Made by a program: the position numbers and the translations under genes
Notes under the pieces: generated by a model
What the model was told of the DNA's origin: nothing
What the model saw: only the letters and a program-made list of their open reading frames with translations
Databases searched by the model: none
Source: Alteromonas aestuariivivens
Lineage (GTDB): Bacteria; Pseudomonadota; Gammaproteobacteria; Enterobacterales; Alteromonadaceae
NCBI RefSeq assembly: GCF_003367475.1
Contig: NZ_QRHA01000003.1
Span: 1-64,000 of the forward strand
Length of the DNA stretch: 64,000 nt
Direction of reading: 5' to 3'
In this document: positions 1 to 11,627 of the stretch, piece by piece
How the letters are laid out: every line of letters begins with the position of its first letter
How positions within the stretch are numbered: the first letter of the stretch is position 1

Positions 1-8
1 TAGCTACC

Positions 9-959
9 ATGAGTTACAAGCAGTTGATCGAGGGACAACGATACCAGATAGAGGCCTACTTACGCGAGGGTTTCAGTTATCGGGAAATAGGAAAGCGACT
101 GGGGAAAAGTCATAGCACTATCAGTCGGGAAGTCAGACGCAATCGAATTCGAGATAGCCATTACTTGCCGGAAGTCGCTCAGGCGAAAGCAGAAAAACGA
201 CGATGTCAGGCTGGAAAATATTGTGTTCCGGAATCGACCATTACGTTTGTTGAGTTTGGCCTGAGCCAGAAATGGAGTCCTGAGCAAATTGCTGGCGTAG
301 GCCAATTCATAGGCCATTCCGTGAGCCACGAGTGGATTTATGGCTATGTACAGCGCGATAAATTACGCGGTGGCAAGCTGTATAAGCAATTACGTCAGAG
401 TCGACGCAGATACCGCAAAGGCAGTCGGGCGAAGCGGGTCATTATCCCGAATCGTGTGGGCATTGAGCATCGTCCAGCCATCGTGAACAGAAAGAAGCGG
501 TTTGGTGATTGGGAAGCTGACACGGTTTTAGGGAAGCAAGGAACCGGCGCGATAGTCAGCCTGGTTGAGCGGAAAAGCAAGCTGTATCTGATACGTAAAG
601 TGCCAGCCAAAAGCGCGGCTGATGTAAGCCGGGCCATGGTCGGAATGCTGTGGCGGTACCGCCGCCACGTCCGCACTATTACAGCGGATAACGGCAGTGA
701 ATTCTGTGACCACGAGCAGGTTGCAGAGAAGTTGAAAGCGGATATCTATTTCGCGAACCCATACTCTTCATGGGAACGCGGATTGAATGAGAACTTCAAT
801 GGCCTGCTGCGCCAGTACATCCGTAAAGGCACGGATTTACGGACGGTAACGGATAAGCAGATTGCTGATATTGACCGGGCATTAAATACCAGGCCAAGAA
901 AGTGCCTCGGCTTTAAACAGCCGGTTGCAGTGTTCGATGAATTACGCAGTGCGGCCTAA
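9..959 (+). CDS. IS30-family transposase
   Basis: A 316-residue DDE transposase that would move its own insertion sequence. The first 45 residues form the IS30-type helix-turn-helix (SYREIGKRLGKSHSTISREV). The catalytic core shows the expected acidic residues: Asp in FGDWEADTVLG, Asp in TADNGSEF, and Glu in the ERGLNENFNGLLRQYI block, all standard for IS30. The length is normal and the frame is open, so the enzyme may be intact. The left end of the element lies outside the window, so completeness of the insertion sequence cannot be judged. It sits downstream of the serS operon in convergent orientation, where insertion would be tolerated. Confidence 0.95.
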   Translation: MSYKQLIEGQRYQIEAYLREGFSYREIGKRLGKSHSTISREVRRNRIRDSHYLPEVAQAKAEKRRCQAGKYCVPESTITFVEFGLSQKWSPEQIAGVGQFIGHSVSHEWIYGYVQRDKLRGGKLYKQLRQSRRRYRKGSRAKRVIIPNRVGIEHRPAIVNRKKRFGDWEADTVLGKQGTGAIVSLVERKSKLYLIRKVPAKSAADVSRAMVGMLWRYRRHVRTITADNGSEFCDHEQVAEKLKADIYFANPYSSWERGLNENFNGLLRQYIRKGTDLRTVTDKQIADIDRALNTRPRKCLGFKQPVAVFDELRSAA

Positions 960-960
960 T

Positions 961-996
961 TTAGCGAGTGGTGCACTTCGGAGTTGAATTCGCGCT
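961..996. mobile_element. Probable right end of the IS30-family element
   Basis: Right after the transposase stop there is GTGGTGCACTTCGGAGTTGA (969-988) followed by ATTCGCG. This resembles the terminal inverted repeats of IS30-family elements. The partner repeat should lie just before base 1 and cannot be seen, so the exact boundary and the target duplication are unknown. Confidence 0.5.
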
Positions 997-1160
997 GAAA
1001 ACAAATGAGTAAGCTGTAAATTTGGAAGTGGCAATGTGTACTAAAAGTGATGTCTGTCACACTCGCTTGTGACGGATGCTGGCAGATCGGTTTACACACC
1101 AATTGCCGCCGGCAATTTGAGATGTGCAACGCACACTTTACGTACGCTGCCTAGTAAAGA

Positions 1161-1193
1161 AAAGCAACGTCAAAAGGACAATGCCGTTGCTTT
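1161..1193 (-). terminator. Rho-independent terminator of the ftsK-lolA-rarA-crcB-serS block
   Basis: A perfect 9-bp inverted repeat (AAAGCAACG at 1161-1169, CGTTGCTTT at 1185-1193) lies about 25 bases downstream of the serS stop. Read on the minus strand the stem is followed by a T-rich tail (TCTTTACT). The loop is rather long (15 nt), so strength is uncertain. Confidence 0.55.
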
Positions 1194-1217
1194 GAAAGGT
1201 CGGATTGAAGATAGATC

Positions 1218-2904
<1,687 letters not shown>

Positions 2905-2907
2905 GAG

Positions 2908-4227
2908 TTAACTTCTTTTCTGGTTGCTGTGTGAGTTCAGTTGGTCCAAATAATCCCGCTTGGCTTTAAGTGCCTTTTCCAGCCCACGCTCTGTGGGGTG
3001 ATAAAAACGCTGTTGCGCCAGTTCAGGCGGCAAATAACATTCCCCGGCAGCAAATGCATTGGGTTCGTCATGAGCATAGCGATAACCGTCACCGTGGCCG
3101 AGATCCTTCATGATTTTGGTGGGTGCATTGCGCAAATGCATTGGCACCGGATAATCCGGCGCTTCCCTTGCCATCGCCTTTGCGGCGTTAAAAGCCTGAT
3201 ACACTGCATTACTTTTTGCCGCCAGGGCACAATATACTGCAGCCTGGGCAATTGCCCGCTCGCCCTCGGAAGGCCCAACACGGTGAAATGTATCCCAGGC
3301 GTTCACACACAATTGCATAGCCCGGGGGTCGGCGTTGCCGATGTCTTCTGATGCGATGGCCAATAATCTTCGCGCTACATACAATGCATCGCCGCCACCG
3401 TTCAATATACGGGCATACCAATAAAGCGCGGCATCCGGATCTGAGCCCCGAACCGACTTGTGAAAAGCGGAAATAAGGTCGTAAAACGCATCGCCCTGCT
3501 TGTCATAGCTGGCAACCTTTTCTCCCACCGCCTGCTCAATGTCACGCAATGTAATAGCAGACTGTTCAACAAAATCGCTGGCCAGTTCCAGATAGGTTAA
3601 CAATCTGCGCCCGTCTCCGCCGCTTAGGCCAATAAGTGCGTTTCTGGCGTCTTCTTCGAGTACCAGTTGCCGTGCACCCAAACCACGCTCAGAGTCATTA
3701 AGTGCGCGGTTAAGTACGCCATTGAGTTCGTCGTCTGTCAAAGGCTTAAGTACATACACCCGCACCCTTGAGAGTAACGCGTTGTTCAGTTCAAACGACG
3801 GGTTTTCCGTTGTGGCTCCAACGAAGGTCACCGTGCCTGATTCCACATAAGGCAGAAAGGCGTCCTGCTGACTCTTGTTGAAACGATGCACTTCATCGAC
3901 AAAAAGTAACGTACGCAGCTGATAATGCGCATCCTGCTGGGCCTTGTCCATAGCAGCGCGAACATCTTTAACCCCTGCTGTCACGGCTGACAGGCGGATC
4001 ACATTCGCCTGGGTGTAATGCGCAATCAATTCTGCCAGCGTGGTCTTCCCGGTACCTGGCGGGCCCCACAAAATCATCGAATGACAATGGCCAGACTCCA
4101 GCATTTTACGCAGCGGTTTGCCCTCACCGACCAGATGAGACTGGCCGGCGTAATCGCCAAGGGAAACCGGACGCATCCGCGCAGCAAGTGGCGCGAACGG
4201 CTCAGATTGCTGATCAAACAGGTCCAT
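2908..4227 (-). CDS. rarA: Replication-associated recombination protein A (AAA+ ATPase)
   Basis: Member of the RarA/MgsA/WRNIP1 family of AAA+ ATPases that act at stalled replication forks and relate to clamp-loader subunits. The 439-residue protein has Walker A (GPPGTGKTT, about residues 54-62), Walker B ([15 protein letters not shown]) and sensor 1 ([12 protein letters not shown]). The C-terminal tetramerisation domain carries the family block [17 protein letters not shown]. Its ATG overlaps the lolA stop by one base (TGATG), implying translational coupling. Confidence 0.97.
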   Translation of the reverse strand: MDLFDQQSEPFAPLAARMRPVSLGDYAGQSHLVGEGKPLRKMLESGHCHSMILWGPPGTGKTTLAELIAHYTQANVIRLSAVTAGVKDVRAAMDKAQQDAHYQLRTLLFVDEVHRFNKSQQDAFLPYVESGTVTFVGATTENPSFELNNALLSRVRVYVLKPLTDDELNGVLNRALNDSERGLGARQLVLEEDARNALIGLSGGDGRRLLTYLELASDFVEQSAITLRDIEQAVGEKVASYDKQGDAFYDLISAFHKSVRGSDPDAALYWYARILNGGGDALYVARRLLAIASEDIGNADPRAMQLCVNAWDTFHRVGPSEGERAIAQAAVYCALAAKSNAVYQAFNAAKAMAREAPDYPVPMHLRNAPTKIMKDLGHGDGYRYAHDEPNAFAAGECYLPPELAQQRFYHPTERGLEKALKAKRDYLDQLNSHSNQKRS

Positions 4228-4856
4228 CAGCGTTGGTCGTCAACCACGTAAGTATCGGGAATCGAAACCCGGAAGGTTGAATCCGGCAGCACAAACTCGC
4301 TTTCAACACTGGCAAATTTGAGTGTACTGACTTGGCTTTGTGCATCGGTCATTGCCAGCGACGACAACACGTCACCCTGGAAGGTCAGCGACAACGACTT
4401 TATCTGGCCCTCGCCATCGAGGGGTTTCACCACAAAACTGTGTTTACCCGGCAAACCGTATTCAATATCAAATTGATTCCACACGCTCATATCCGCCGTA
4501 GTAAGCAGAATAATCGGATTATCCTGCACCGCAGTCTGCTGGTTGATAACGGTGACCTGTTCAACAAAGGGGTCAAGGTTCCACACTGAAGTTCCATCCG
4601 CCACCAGCAAAGTTTCGTCAGGGCTGAAAGTTTCCCACCGCAGTTTATCTGGCTGGGCCATTGTCAGTTTGCCGGTTGCCTCATGAATCAGCTCACCATC
4701 AACATCAACAACCGCTTGGGCAAACTCAGCCTGATATTGCTGCATGGCAGCCAGTTTGGATTGTAACTCGGCCTTAGCCTTGGGATCATCCGCCAGAGAA
4801 TTTGCACTGACGGCAAGTAACGACAGTGAAGCCATGAAAAATTTTTGCATACTCAT
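4227..4856 (-). CDS. lolA: Outer-membrane lipoprotein carrier protein LolA
   Basis: Periplasmic chaperone that receives lipoproteins from the LolCDE transporter and passes them to LolB at the outer membrane. The 209-residue precursor begins with a signal peptide ([22 protein letters not shown]) with likely cleavage before DDPKA. The mature part has the LolA beta-barrel pattern, including [27 protein letters not shown]. It is squeezed directly between ftsK (abutting stop) and rarA (1-base overlap), the conserved gammaproteobacterial arrangement. Confidence 0.96.
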   Translation of the reverse strand: MSMQKFFMASLSLLAVSANSLADDPKAKAELQSKLAAMQQYQAEFAQAVVDVDGELIHEATGKLTMAQPDKLRWETFSPDETLLVADGTSVWNLDPFVEQVTVINQQTAVQDNPIILLTTADMSVWNQFDIEYGLPGKHSFVVKPLDGEGQIKSLSLTFQGDVLSSLAMTDAQSQVSTLKFASVESEFVLPDSTFRVSIPDTYVVDDQR

Positions 4857-7331
4857 TTAATCCTTGGGTGGCGGTGGTGCCAGCACTTCGCGGTTACCAT
4901 TGTGCCCGGGTGAACTTACCACGCCACTGCTTTCCATCTGTTCCACCAGACGTGCAGCCCGGTTGTAACCAATTCTGAACTTGCGCTGCACACTGGACAC
5001 ACTGGCCCGGCGGGACTCTGTAACAAACGCCACCGCTTCATCATAAAAAGCATCGAGTTCCTGGTCGCCACCTTCCGGCTGCTCACCCGGCAACAATACT
5101 TCCGCCGTGGCTTCTCCATTGAGGATCTCGTCGATGTATTCCGGCTCTCCGCGCTTTTTCCAGTCGGCAACCACGGCGTGTACTTCGTGGTCATCCACAA
5201 ACGCACCGTGTACACGGGTTGGTACCGGGCTGCCCGGAGGCAAATAAAGCATATCGCCCATTCCTAACAGCGCTTCTGCGCCCTGCTGATCCAGAATGGT
5301 ACGGGAGTCGATTTTGCTGGAAACCTGGAACGCAATTCGGGTTGGAATGTTGGCTTTAATCAGACCGGTGATCACATCCACCGAGGGGCGCTGGGTGGCC
5401 AGGATCAGGTGTATACCGGCTGCCCGTGCTTTCTGAGCAATACGGGCTATCAGCTCTTCAACTTTTTTGCCCACAATCATCATCATGTCGGCAAATTCGT
5501 CCACTACCACAACAATGGCAGGCAGTTTCTCCAAGTCTGGCGCTTCTGGCTCCATGCTCTCCTCTGAGCGCCACAATGGGTCCTTAATCGGCTCGCCGTC
5601 AGCAATGGCTTGAGCGACTTTGGCATTATAACCTTTAAGGTTTCTGACCCCCAACGCCGACATCAGGCGATAGCGGCGTTCCATCTCGCCCACACACCAG
5701 CGAAGTGCGTTGGCTGCCTCCTTCATGTCTGTAACCACTTCCGCCAGCAAATGAGGGATCCCCTCGTAAACTGACAATTCAAGCATTTTCGGGTCGATCA
5801 TGATCATGCGCACGTCTTCCGGTGTCGACTTGTACAACAGGCTCAGGATCATCACATTCACACCCACTGATTTACCGGAACCGGTGGTACCCGCTACCAG
5901 CAAGTGGGGCATTTTCGCCAGATCCACTACCACCGGCTTGCCGCTGATGTCCGCACCCAATACCATGGTCAGGGCTGAGGCATTGGACTGAAAGGTATCA
6001 CAGCTAAGGACTTCGCTCAGGCGCACCATTTCACGTTTCTTGTTCGGTAATTCCAGCCCGATTACCGATTTACCCGGAATAACCTCAACGACCCGCACAG
6101 AAATGGCAGACATGGCGCGGGCGAGGTCTTTCGACAAACTGGTAATTTTACTGACCTTGACACCAGGCGCCAAATCCAGTTCAAAACGGGTAATTACGGG
6201 GCCGGGATACACACCCACCACAGTGGCTTCGATGTTGAAATCGGCGAGCTTTTCTTCCACCAGGCGGGAAACCATATCCAGTTCTTCCTGGGAAATGGGA
6301 TTTTCGTGCTTATCAGGGCGCTCGAGCAAATCAAAAGATGGCATGGGCCCGATCGATTCATCTACGGATGCTTCCGGTTTGGCTTTTACAGCCGGGCGAG
6401 GTGCCGGGCTGTCATTGGCTTCAGGCACATCAACCTGCTCAGCGGGCGAAGAGCCGCTAATTTTTTCCTTCATGCCTGAAAATGAAAAACGGGAAGGCTT
6501 GGCGTCTTCCTGCACTGGGCTGTCGTCCACATAAAATGGCGGGGCGTCATCTTCGTCGGCGAATACTTCATCTGGTATGCCAAACGTAGGCTCGGCCCTT
6601 TTCGGCGCAGGCCTGGCTTTTTCAGCATTCGTATTTACGGGTGGAGGCTCGGCGCGCATACTGGTAATGTCCAGCGCATCGGATTGGTTATCAGACTGTG
6701 ATTGGTTAAATGGCAGGGCCAGCTTGGGCATTTCCAGGCCAAGAAGCTGCTCAGGTAAGGCCGCGGCTTTTCTCCCTGTCCACAGAGTCGCGCCACCTAT
6801 CGCATCGATGATAGTGAGCCAACTGATACCTGTTAACAGGGTAAACCCGGTACAGAAAAAGCACAGCAGCAACAAGATGGAACCGGCAATATTAAAATAC
6901 GGTATCAACGCCGAGCTGATAACGTCACCGACAAAACCGCCCGCAGAAAAGTTAAACAGATCATCAAAGTTGATACTGGCAATTCCGGTTGCCCCCAGTG
7001 CCATCAGCAAACCACCAATCAGGCGCAAACCTATGGTCAGGTAATCAAACTCGTCTAGCTGTTTGATGTGCTGGAACAGGAACCATCCAAGAAATGCGCT
7101 GCAAAAAGGCAGCAGGTATGCGAGATAACCGAAGCTGAACAGCAGAAGGTCGGCTACCCAGGCACCCGTTGCCCCGACCCAGTTATGAACGTCGAGCTGC
7201 AAACCCGCCTGACTCCAACCAGGATCACCCGGGTGAAAGGACGCCAGCGCCAATAAGAGAAAAAATGCGAAGACACAGGCCAATATCATGCCTGCTTCCA
7301 ACAATCGCTGGATACCGGTTAGTCGCGCCAT
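4857..7331 (-). CDS. ftsK: DNA translocase FtsK
   Basis: Septum-anchored ATPase that pumps chromosome termini through the division septum and activates XerCD at dif. This 824-residue form has an N-terminal membrane domain (several hydrophobic segments within about residues 1-180). A low-complexity Pro/Ala/Glu linker follows, shorter than in E. coli. The RecA-like motor carries Walker A ([12 protein letters not shown], near residue 480) and Walker B ([13 protein letters not shown]). The C-terminal gamma winged helix ([24 protein letters not shown]) is the KOPS-reading domain. It heads the lolA-rarA-crcB-serS block. Confidence 0.98.
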   Translation of the reverse strand: MARLTGIQRLLEAGMILACVFAFFLLLALASFHPGDPGWSQAGLQLDVHNWVGATGAWVADLLLFSFGYLAYLLPFCSAFLGWFLFQHIKQLDEFDYLTIGLRLIGGLLMALGATGIASINFDDLFNFSAGGFVGDVISSALIPYFNIAGSILLLLCFFCTGFTLLTGISWLTIIDAIGGATLWTGRKAAALPEQLLGLEMPKLALPFNQSQSDNQSDALDITSMRAEPPPVNTNAEKARPAPKRAEPTFGIPDEVFADEDDAPPFYVDDSPVQEDAKPSRFSFSGMKEKISGSSPAEQVDVPEANDSPAPRPAVKAKPEASVDESIGPMPSFDLLERPDKHENPISQEELDMVSRLVEEKLADFNIEATVVGVYPGPVITRFELDLAPGVKVSKITSLSKDLARAMSAISVRVVEVIPGKSVIGLELPNKKREMVRLSEVLSCDTFQSNASALTMVLGADISGKPVVVDLAKMPHLLVAGTTGSGKSVGVNVMILSLLYKSTPEDVRMIMIDPKMLELSVYEGIPHLLAEVVTDMKEAANALRWCVGEMERRYRLMSALGVRNLKGYNAKVAQAIADGEPIKDPLWRSEESMEPEAPDLEKLPAIVVVVDEFADMMMIVGKKVEELIARIAQKARAAGIHLILATQRPSVDVITGLIKANIPTRIAFQVSSKIDSRTILDQQGAEALLGMGDMLYLPPGSPVPTRVHGAFVDDHEVHAVVADWKKRGEPEYIDEILNGEATAEVLLPGEQPEGGDQELDAFYDEAVAFVTESRRASVSSVQRKFRIGYNRAARLVEQMESSGVVSSPGHNGNREVLAPPPPKD

Positions 7332-7536
7332 AACCCCAAATTACTATCTGTTTTCACCGTTGGTGCGCCAGCGGCATTCAGCCTCTGACACACTGATACA
7401 TTAAAACCACCCGGATCCCGAATCGAATCACGCTTGGTGTACCCAGTGCTGGTTTTCATTTTTATACCCAAAGACTACCATAAACGTGAGATTTAAACCT
7501 ATCTCTAATTATGGCATTACAAGGTCAAAGTACTGT

Positions 7537-8022
7537 TCATTTCTGGCTGATCCTAAGCACCGTAGTATTTTTAACCTCTTCCATTACCACGTAAGTTCGG
7601 GTTTCACTTACCCCCGGCAAACGCAACAAGGTATCGCCGAGTAACCGTCGATAACTGGACATATCGGCAACTCTCGCCTTAAGCAGGAAATCGAAGTCAC
7701 CGGAAACCAAATGGCATTCCTGGATATCCTCATGGTCCTGCACAGCAGCAGAAAATTCTGCAAATATATCGACCGAAGTTTTCGTCAGGGTAATTTCTAC
7801 AAACACCAGCATGGCCGCACCCAGTTTTTCCGGATTAACCACCGCATGATAACCGTTAATATAGCCCTGACTTTCCAAACGCTTTACCCTTTCCAGACAA
7901 GGGCTCGGACTCAACCCCACCTGGCGGGCCAAATCAACATTGGAAATTCGGCCATCCCGCTGCAACACTGTAAGTATGTTGCGGTCAATTCTGTCGAGGT
8001 GTTTGGGTGTTTTTACCAGCAT
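7537..8022 (-). CDS. lrp: Lrp/AsnC-family transcriptional regulator
   Basis: A 161-residue feast/famine regulator. It has an N-terminal winged helix-turn-helix (IDRNILTVLQRDGRISNVDLARQVGLSPSPCLERVKRLE) and a C-terminal RAM ligand domain ending in SETRTYVVMEEVKNTT. Sequence and position (ahead of ftsK, same strand) fit the global regulator Lrp of gammaproteobacteria. It is divergent from alanine dehydrogenase, a gene often controlled by Lrp/AsnC proteins, so a local role in alanine or branched-chain amino acid sensing is plausible. The start MLVKTPKHLDRIDRNIL fits the family. Confidence 0.9.
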   Translation of the reverse strand: MLVKTPKHLDRIDRNILTVLQRDGRISNVDLARQVGLSPSPCLERVKRLESQGYINGYHAVVNPEKLGAAMLVFVEITLTKTSVDIFAEFSAAVQDHEDIQECHLVSGDFDFLLKARVADMSSYRRLLGDTLLRLPGVSETRTYVVMEEVKNTTVLRISQK

Positions 8023-8049
8023 TTTTTATTCTGCATCAGCCTAGCATAA

Positions 8050-8064
8050 CGATATATTATACCG
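8050..8064. promoter_or_regulatory. AT-rich dyad between lrp and ald, candidate Lrp operator
   Basis: The 15-mer CGATATATTATACCG is nearly self-complementary (only one position pair outside the centre fails). It lies in the 135-bp divergent gap, 28 bases upstream of the lrp start and about 94 upstream of the ald start. Its length and AT-rich core resemble Lrp-family sites. Function is inferred from position only. Confidence 0.4.
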
Positions 8065-8157
8065 TTTTTGAACAATATACAGCACACACTTTGCTCTGGC
8101 CTTGAGTATACTGCGCACCTTAAAACCGTCCAATTATCCAAATAAATGAGGGTTTCT

Positions 8158-9288
8158 ATGCTAGTCGGTGTACCAAAAGAAATAAAAAACCATGAATACC
8201 GTGTGGGGCTTACGCCGGCTGCGGTCAAAGAATTTGTGAGCCATGGCCATGAGGTGATTGTAGAAACCCTGGCAGGTGATGCCATCGGCTTTAGCGATGA
8301 AATGTACCAACAGGCCGGTGCGACCATTGCGTCAACGGCTGAACAGGTATTTGAACAGGCAGAGCTGATCGTAAAGGTTAAGGAACCCCAACCCAACGAA
8401 TGTAAAATGTTACGTAAAGGGCAAACCCTGTACACGTATCTGCACCTTGCCCCAGACCCTACCCAAACCGAACTGCTGATTGCATCCGGCGCCACCTGTA
8501 TTGCTTACGAAACGGTAACCGATGACCGTGGTGGCCTGCCACTGCTGGCACCGATGAGTGAAGTAGCGGGCCGCATGTCAGTGCAGGCCGGTGCCCATTA
8601 CCTTGAAAAAGCGCATGGTGGCAGCGGTACCTTGCTTGGTGGTGTGCCGGGCGTGGCACCGGGAAAAGTGCTGGTGATTGGCGGCGGTGTAGTTGGCACC
8701 AATGCGGCTAAAATGGCACTGGGCCTGGGTGCAGATGTCACAATTCTGGATCGCTCCCTGCCCCGTCTTCGTCAGCTGGACGACATTTTCAACGGCCAGG
8801 TAAAAACCGTATTCTCGACTGTTGACGCCATTGAGCACTACTCCTCCAAAGCCGACCTGGTTGTGGGTGCAGTGCTCATCCCCGGTGCAGCAGCTCCTAA
8901 GTTGCTGAATCGGGAGCAAATCAGGGCTATGAAACCGGGCTCAGTACTGGTTGATGTTGCCATTGACCAGGGCGGTTGCTTCGAAACCTCCAGAGCAACC
9001 ACACACCAGGATCCGGTTTACGTAGTAGACGATGTGGTGCACTACTGTGTAGCCAATATGCCAGGTGGAGTCGCACGCACTTCGACTATGGCGTTGAACA
9101 ACGCTACCCTGCCCTTCGGCCTGGCACTGGCCAACAAAGGTCCAAAACAAGCCATGCTCGATGACCCGCATTTACTCAACGGTCTTAATGTTCACGAAGG
9201 CAAAGTCACTTACAAAGCCGTGGTGGACGCTCTCGGAGCACAACTGGGCTTTGGCTACACGCCGGCAAAAGAGGCACTGGCAGGTTAA
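8158..9288 (+). CDS. ald: Alanine dehydrogenase
   Basis: NAD-dependent enzyme interconverting L-alanine and pyruvate plus ammonia. The N-terminus [20 protein letters not shown] is the family signature. The Rossmann fold carries [28 protein letters not shown], and the later block [23 protein letters not shown] is also typical. I place the start at the ATG at 8158, with the GAGGG motif a few bases upstream, rather than the in-frame ATG at 8146, which adds four residues and overlaps that motif. The resulting 376 residues match the family. It is followed by a strong terminator and is divergent from lrp. Confidence 0.96.
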   Translation: MLVGVPKEIKNHEYRVGLTPAAVKEFVSHGHEVIVETLAGDAIGFSDEMYQQAGATIASTAEQVFEQAELIVKVKEPQPNECKMLRKGQTLYTYLHLAPDPTQTELLIASGATCIAYETVTDDRGGLPLLAPMSEVAGRMSVQAGAHYLEKAHGGSGTLLGGVPGVAPGKVLVIGGGVVGTNAAKMALGLGADVTILDRSLPRLRQLDDIFNGQVKTVFSTVDAIEHYSSKADLVVGAVLIPGAAAPKLLNREQIRAMKPGSVLVDVAIDQGGCFETSRATTHQDPVYVVDDVVHYCVANMPGGVARTSTMALNNATLPFGLALANKGPKQAMLDDPHLLNGLNVHEGKVTYKAVVDALGAQLGFGYTPAKEALAG

Positions 9289-9315
9289 ATTCCCTGCCAT
9301 TGCTTCTGTGATTAC

Positions 9316-9343
9316 AAAATGCCCCGCGTTAGCGGGGCATTTT
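9316..9343. terminator. Bidirectional terminator between ald and pyrF
   Basis: A perfect 12-bp stem (AAAATGCCCCGC / GCGGGGCATTTT) with a GTTA loop. Further T bases follow on the plus strand, and the stem's own A-run gives U residues on the minus strand. It lies 28 bases after the ald stop and 26 after the pyrF stop, so it can serve both convergent genes. Confidence 0.92.
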
Positions 9344-9368
9344 TTGTGACATGACAAGCCGCAGATTA

Positions 9369-10082
9369 CTAGCCGATGCTGCTGTTTACCGACTCCAGGA
9401 CTGAAATGGGATTTTCTGCCTGGGTAATCGGCCTGCCCATGACCAGATAACTCACACCAGAGTCCATCGCATCGACAGGCGTCATAACCCGTTTCTGATC
9501 GCCTTTATCGGCGCCCAAAGGGCGTATTCCCGGAGTGACCAATAAAAATTCCTGTGGCAACTCAGAGCGCAGCAAATGGGCTTCCTGTGCCGAACAAACC
9601 ACTCCATCCAGACCGCAATCCGCGGTCAGTTTAGCCAGTTTCAGTACCTGCTGCTGAGGAGTTATCCCTTCAACCACGTCATTCAGTTGCGCCTGGTCCA
9701 TACTGGTCAGAACCGTCACCGCAATCAGTTTGGTTTTAGGGTTGCTGCTTTGAGCAATGGCCTGCTTCGCTGCCCTCATCATCTCTGCCCCACCAGACGC
9801 GTGCACGTTTACCATCCATACGCCCAGTTCTGCGGCTGCCTTACAGGCTTTAGCCACAGTATTGGGAATGTCGTGGAATTTCAAATCCAGAAACACGTCA
9901 AATCCGTCAGCTATCAATTTGCGGACAAAATCCGGTCCAAACAAGGTGAACATTTCTTTGCCCACCTTCAGTTTGCACAATCTGGGATCAAGTTGAGCCA
10001 CAAAATCGAAGGCGGTATTACTGTTATCGAAATCCAATGCGACTATGACTTTTGGATCGTTTTTCACGCTGTTACTCTCCAT
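9369..10082 (-). CDS. pyrF: Orotidine 5'-phosphate decarboxylase
   Basis: Final step of de novo UMP synthesis, decarboxylating OMP. The 237-residue protein shows the catalytic Lys/Asp block in FDVFLDLKFHDIPNTVAKAC, the phosphate-gripper region TPGIRPLGADKGDQKRV, and VMGRPITQAENP at the C-terminus. Its start lies 11 bases inside the end of lapB, so the two are probably translated together. The lapA-lapB-pyrF order is conserved in gammaproteobacteria. Confidence 0.97.
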   Translation of the reverse strand: MESNSVKNDPKVIVALDFDNSNTAFDFVAQLDPRLCKLKVGKEMFTLFGPDFVRKLIADGFDVFLDLKFHDIPNTVAKACKAAAELGVWMVNVHASGGAEMMRAAKQAIAQSSNPKTKLIAVTVLTSMDQAQLNDVVEGITPQQQVLKLAKLTADCGLDGVVCSAQEAHLLRSELPQEFLLVTPGIRPLGADKGDQKRVMTPVDAMDSGVSYLVMGRPITQAENPISVLESVNSSIG

Positions 10083-11241
10083 CGAGACCTTTGATGGGCT
10101 TTACCACACCCCATTTTTTACAGGACGGACACAGCCAGTAAAGCTTGCGGCCGGAAAATCCGCAGCTCTGACAACGGTATTTGGGCCGTTGATTCAATTG
10201 CGCTTCCACCAGTTCTTTCAACTGTCGGAGGCTTTCAGTGGAGGCTGTGTCGTCGATTTGATCGATGTAAAGACCCATCAGGGTCTTAAATCCTTTCATG
10301 GTCGGGCGGGTATGCAATTGCTCAAGTAAATACTCAATCGCTTTGCTGGTCTCGCCTTTGTGCAGTAATACGTCAACCATGGCCAGATAACTGGTGGCAC
10401 ATTGCTGCCAGTGCGCTTCCAGTGTTTCTGAGAATTTGTCCCATTCACCAGTTTGCTCAGCAATGGACTCGAGATGCGGGACGGCTTCGCTGAACCAGTT
10501 GATGTCGCGTTCTGCTACCTGTAGGAAATAGGCGTGGGCATCCTGATAATTTTTTTTCTGCAGAGCAATTTCGCCCAGCATCAACCACGGACGCACGGCG
10601 TGTTCATCGGCATTTACCGCTTTTTGTAACAACAGTTCCGCCTGCGCAGTTTTCTGATTTGCCAGTTCCAGTTGAGCCTGCTCGCAATAAAAATGGGCCA
10701 GCCGTTCGCTGACATCATCGTTGTCGCCGTGACATTCTACCATACGCTCGGCCAACTCAATCGCCCGCCCCCATTCCTTGGTGGTTTGGTAAATGCTGAA
10801 CAGTTGCTGCTGAGCTACCAGATAGTGTTTATCGGAATTTAATAGCTGCAAAAATGCATTCTCGGCCCGTTCAAGAAAGCCGGCCTGGGTATAATCCCGG
10901 CCTAATTCCTTGAGCGCATTTTCTCTTTGACTGGGCTGAATTTCTTCACGACTAACCAGGTTTTGGTGAACCCGGATTGCCCGGTCTATTTCACCCCGAT
11001 GACGAAAAAAATTGCCCATTGCGATGTGGGTTTCAATCGTATCGCTGTTGATGTTAATCATTTTGATCAGTGTATCAACGGCTTTGTCCGGCTGGTCAGA
11101 CAGCAGAAAATTGAGGCCCTTGTAATAATGGCGGGACAATATACTGGATTGTTTACGTTGTGCCTGACGCACGCTGTTACGGCCCATTATCCAGCCGTAA
11201 CCCGCAGCAACAGGCAATAGTAGAAACAGCAATTCCAGCAT
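10072..11241 (-). CDS. lapB: LPS assembly protein LapB (YciM)
   Basis: Inner-membrane TPR protein. In E. coli it recruits LpxC to FtsH and coordinates lipopolysaccharide synthesis with transport. The 389-residue sequence starts with a short membrane anchor (LELLFLLLPVAAGYGWIMG), continues with about nine TPR helical pairs, and ends in a rubredoxin-like metal knuckle (CQSCGF and CPSCKKWG), which is the family hallmark. It follows lapA by one base and overlaps pyrF. Confidence 0.96.
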   Translation of the reverse strand: MLELLFLLLPVAAGYGWIMGRNSVRQAQRKQSSILSRHYYKGLNFLLSDQPDKAVDTLIKMININSDTIETHIAMGNFFRHRGEIDRAIRVHQNLVSREEIQPSQRENALKELGRDYTQAGFLERAENAFLQLLNSDKHYLVAQQQLFSIYQTTKEWGRAIELAERMVECHGDNDDVSERLAHFYCEQAQLELANQKTAQAELLLQKAVNADEHAVRPWLMLGEIALQKKNYQDAHAYFLQVAERDINWFSEAVPHLESIAEQTGEWDKFSETLEAHWQQCATSYLAMVDVLLHKGETSKAIEYLLEQLHTRPTMKGFKTLMGLYIDQIDDTASTESLRQLKELVEAQLNQRPKYRCQSCGFSGRKLYWLCPSCKKWGVVKPIKGLDGE

Positions 11242-11242
11242 T

Positions 11243-11557
11243 TTAATTTTCTTTGTTGAATTTCTTTAGTTTTGCTCTGGCAGCTAGCAGTTGCACACGC
11301 AAACTGAGCCAACTGGCCAACATGATCAGGAGCCCGATAACAACACCAATAGAAAGGGTGATTGCGATCAGAGTGGAAATACGGATCTGGGTTTGAGCCA
11401 GCAAATAATTTACTGTAATGACGGCATCATTTTGAGAACCAATCGCAAAAGCCACGGCCAACAGAAGCACAATCACCAAAAGCGAAATTATTCCTTTCAA
11501 TACAGAAACCTTTGTCACGTAATCTGCATAAAAGCATAGCAAATTGGCCGCAAACAT
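11243..11557 (-). CDS. lapA: Lipopolysaccharide assembly protein LapA (DUF1049)
   Basis: A small two-helix inner-membrane protein of the LapA/YciS family. Members work with LapB in LPS assembly. There are two hydrophobic segments (GIISLLVIVLLLAVAFAIG and LIAITLSIGVVIGLLIMLASWL) separated by QNDAVITVNYLLAQ, then a basic coiled tail. The start is uncertain. The ATG at 11557 gives 104 residues. A GTG at 11518 (M-TKVSVLKG) gives 91, which is closer to the family's N-terminus. It sits one base ahead of lapB. Confidence 0.88.
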   Translation of the reverse strand: MFAANLLCFYADYVTKVSVLKGIISLLVIVLLLAVAFAIGSQNDAVITVNYLLAQTQIRISTLIAITLSIGVVIGLLIMLASWLSLRVQLLAARAKLKKFNKEN

Positions 11558-11627
11558 AACATCGCAATGTGAGAAATTTTACAATCAAACAGCGCATTTG
11601 TGCGCAGGTTGCAGGTACTGACAGTGT

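Noticed and set aside
8013-8495. 160-codon minus-strand frame across the lrp-ald gap
   Set aside because: It covers the divergent promoter region and the start of ald, with no known domain.
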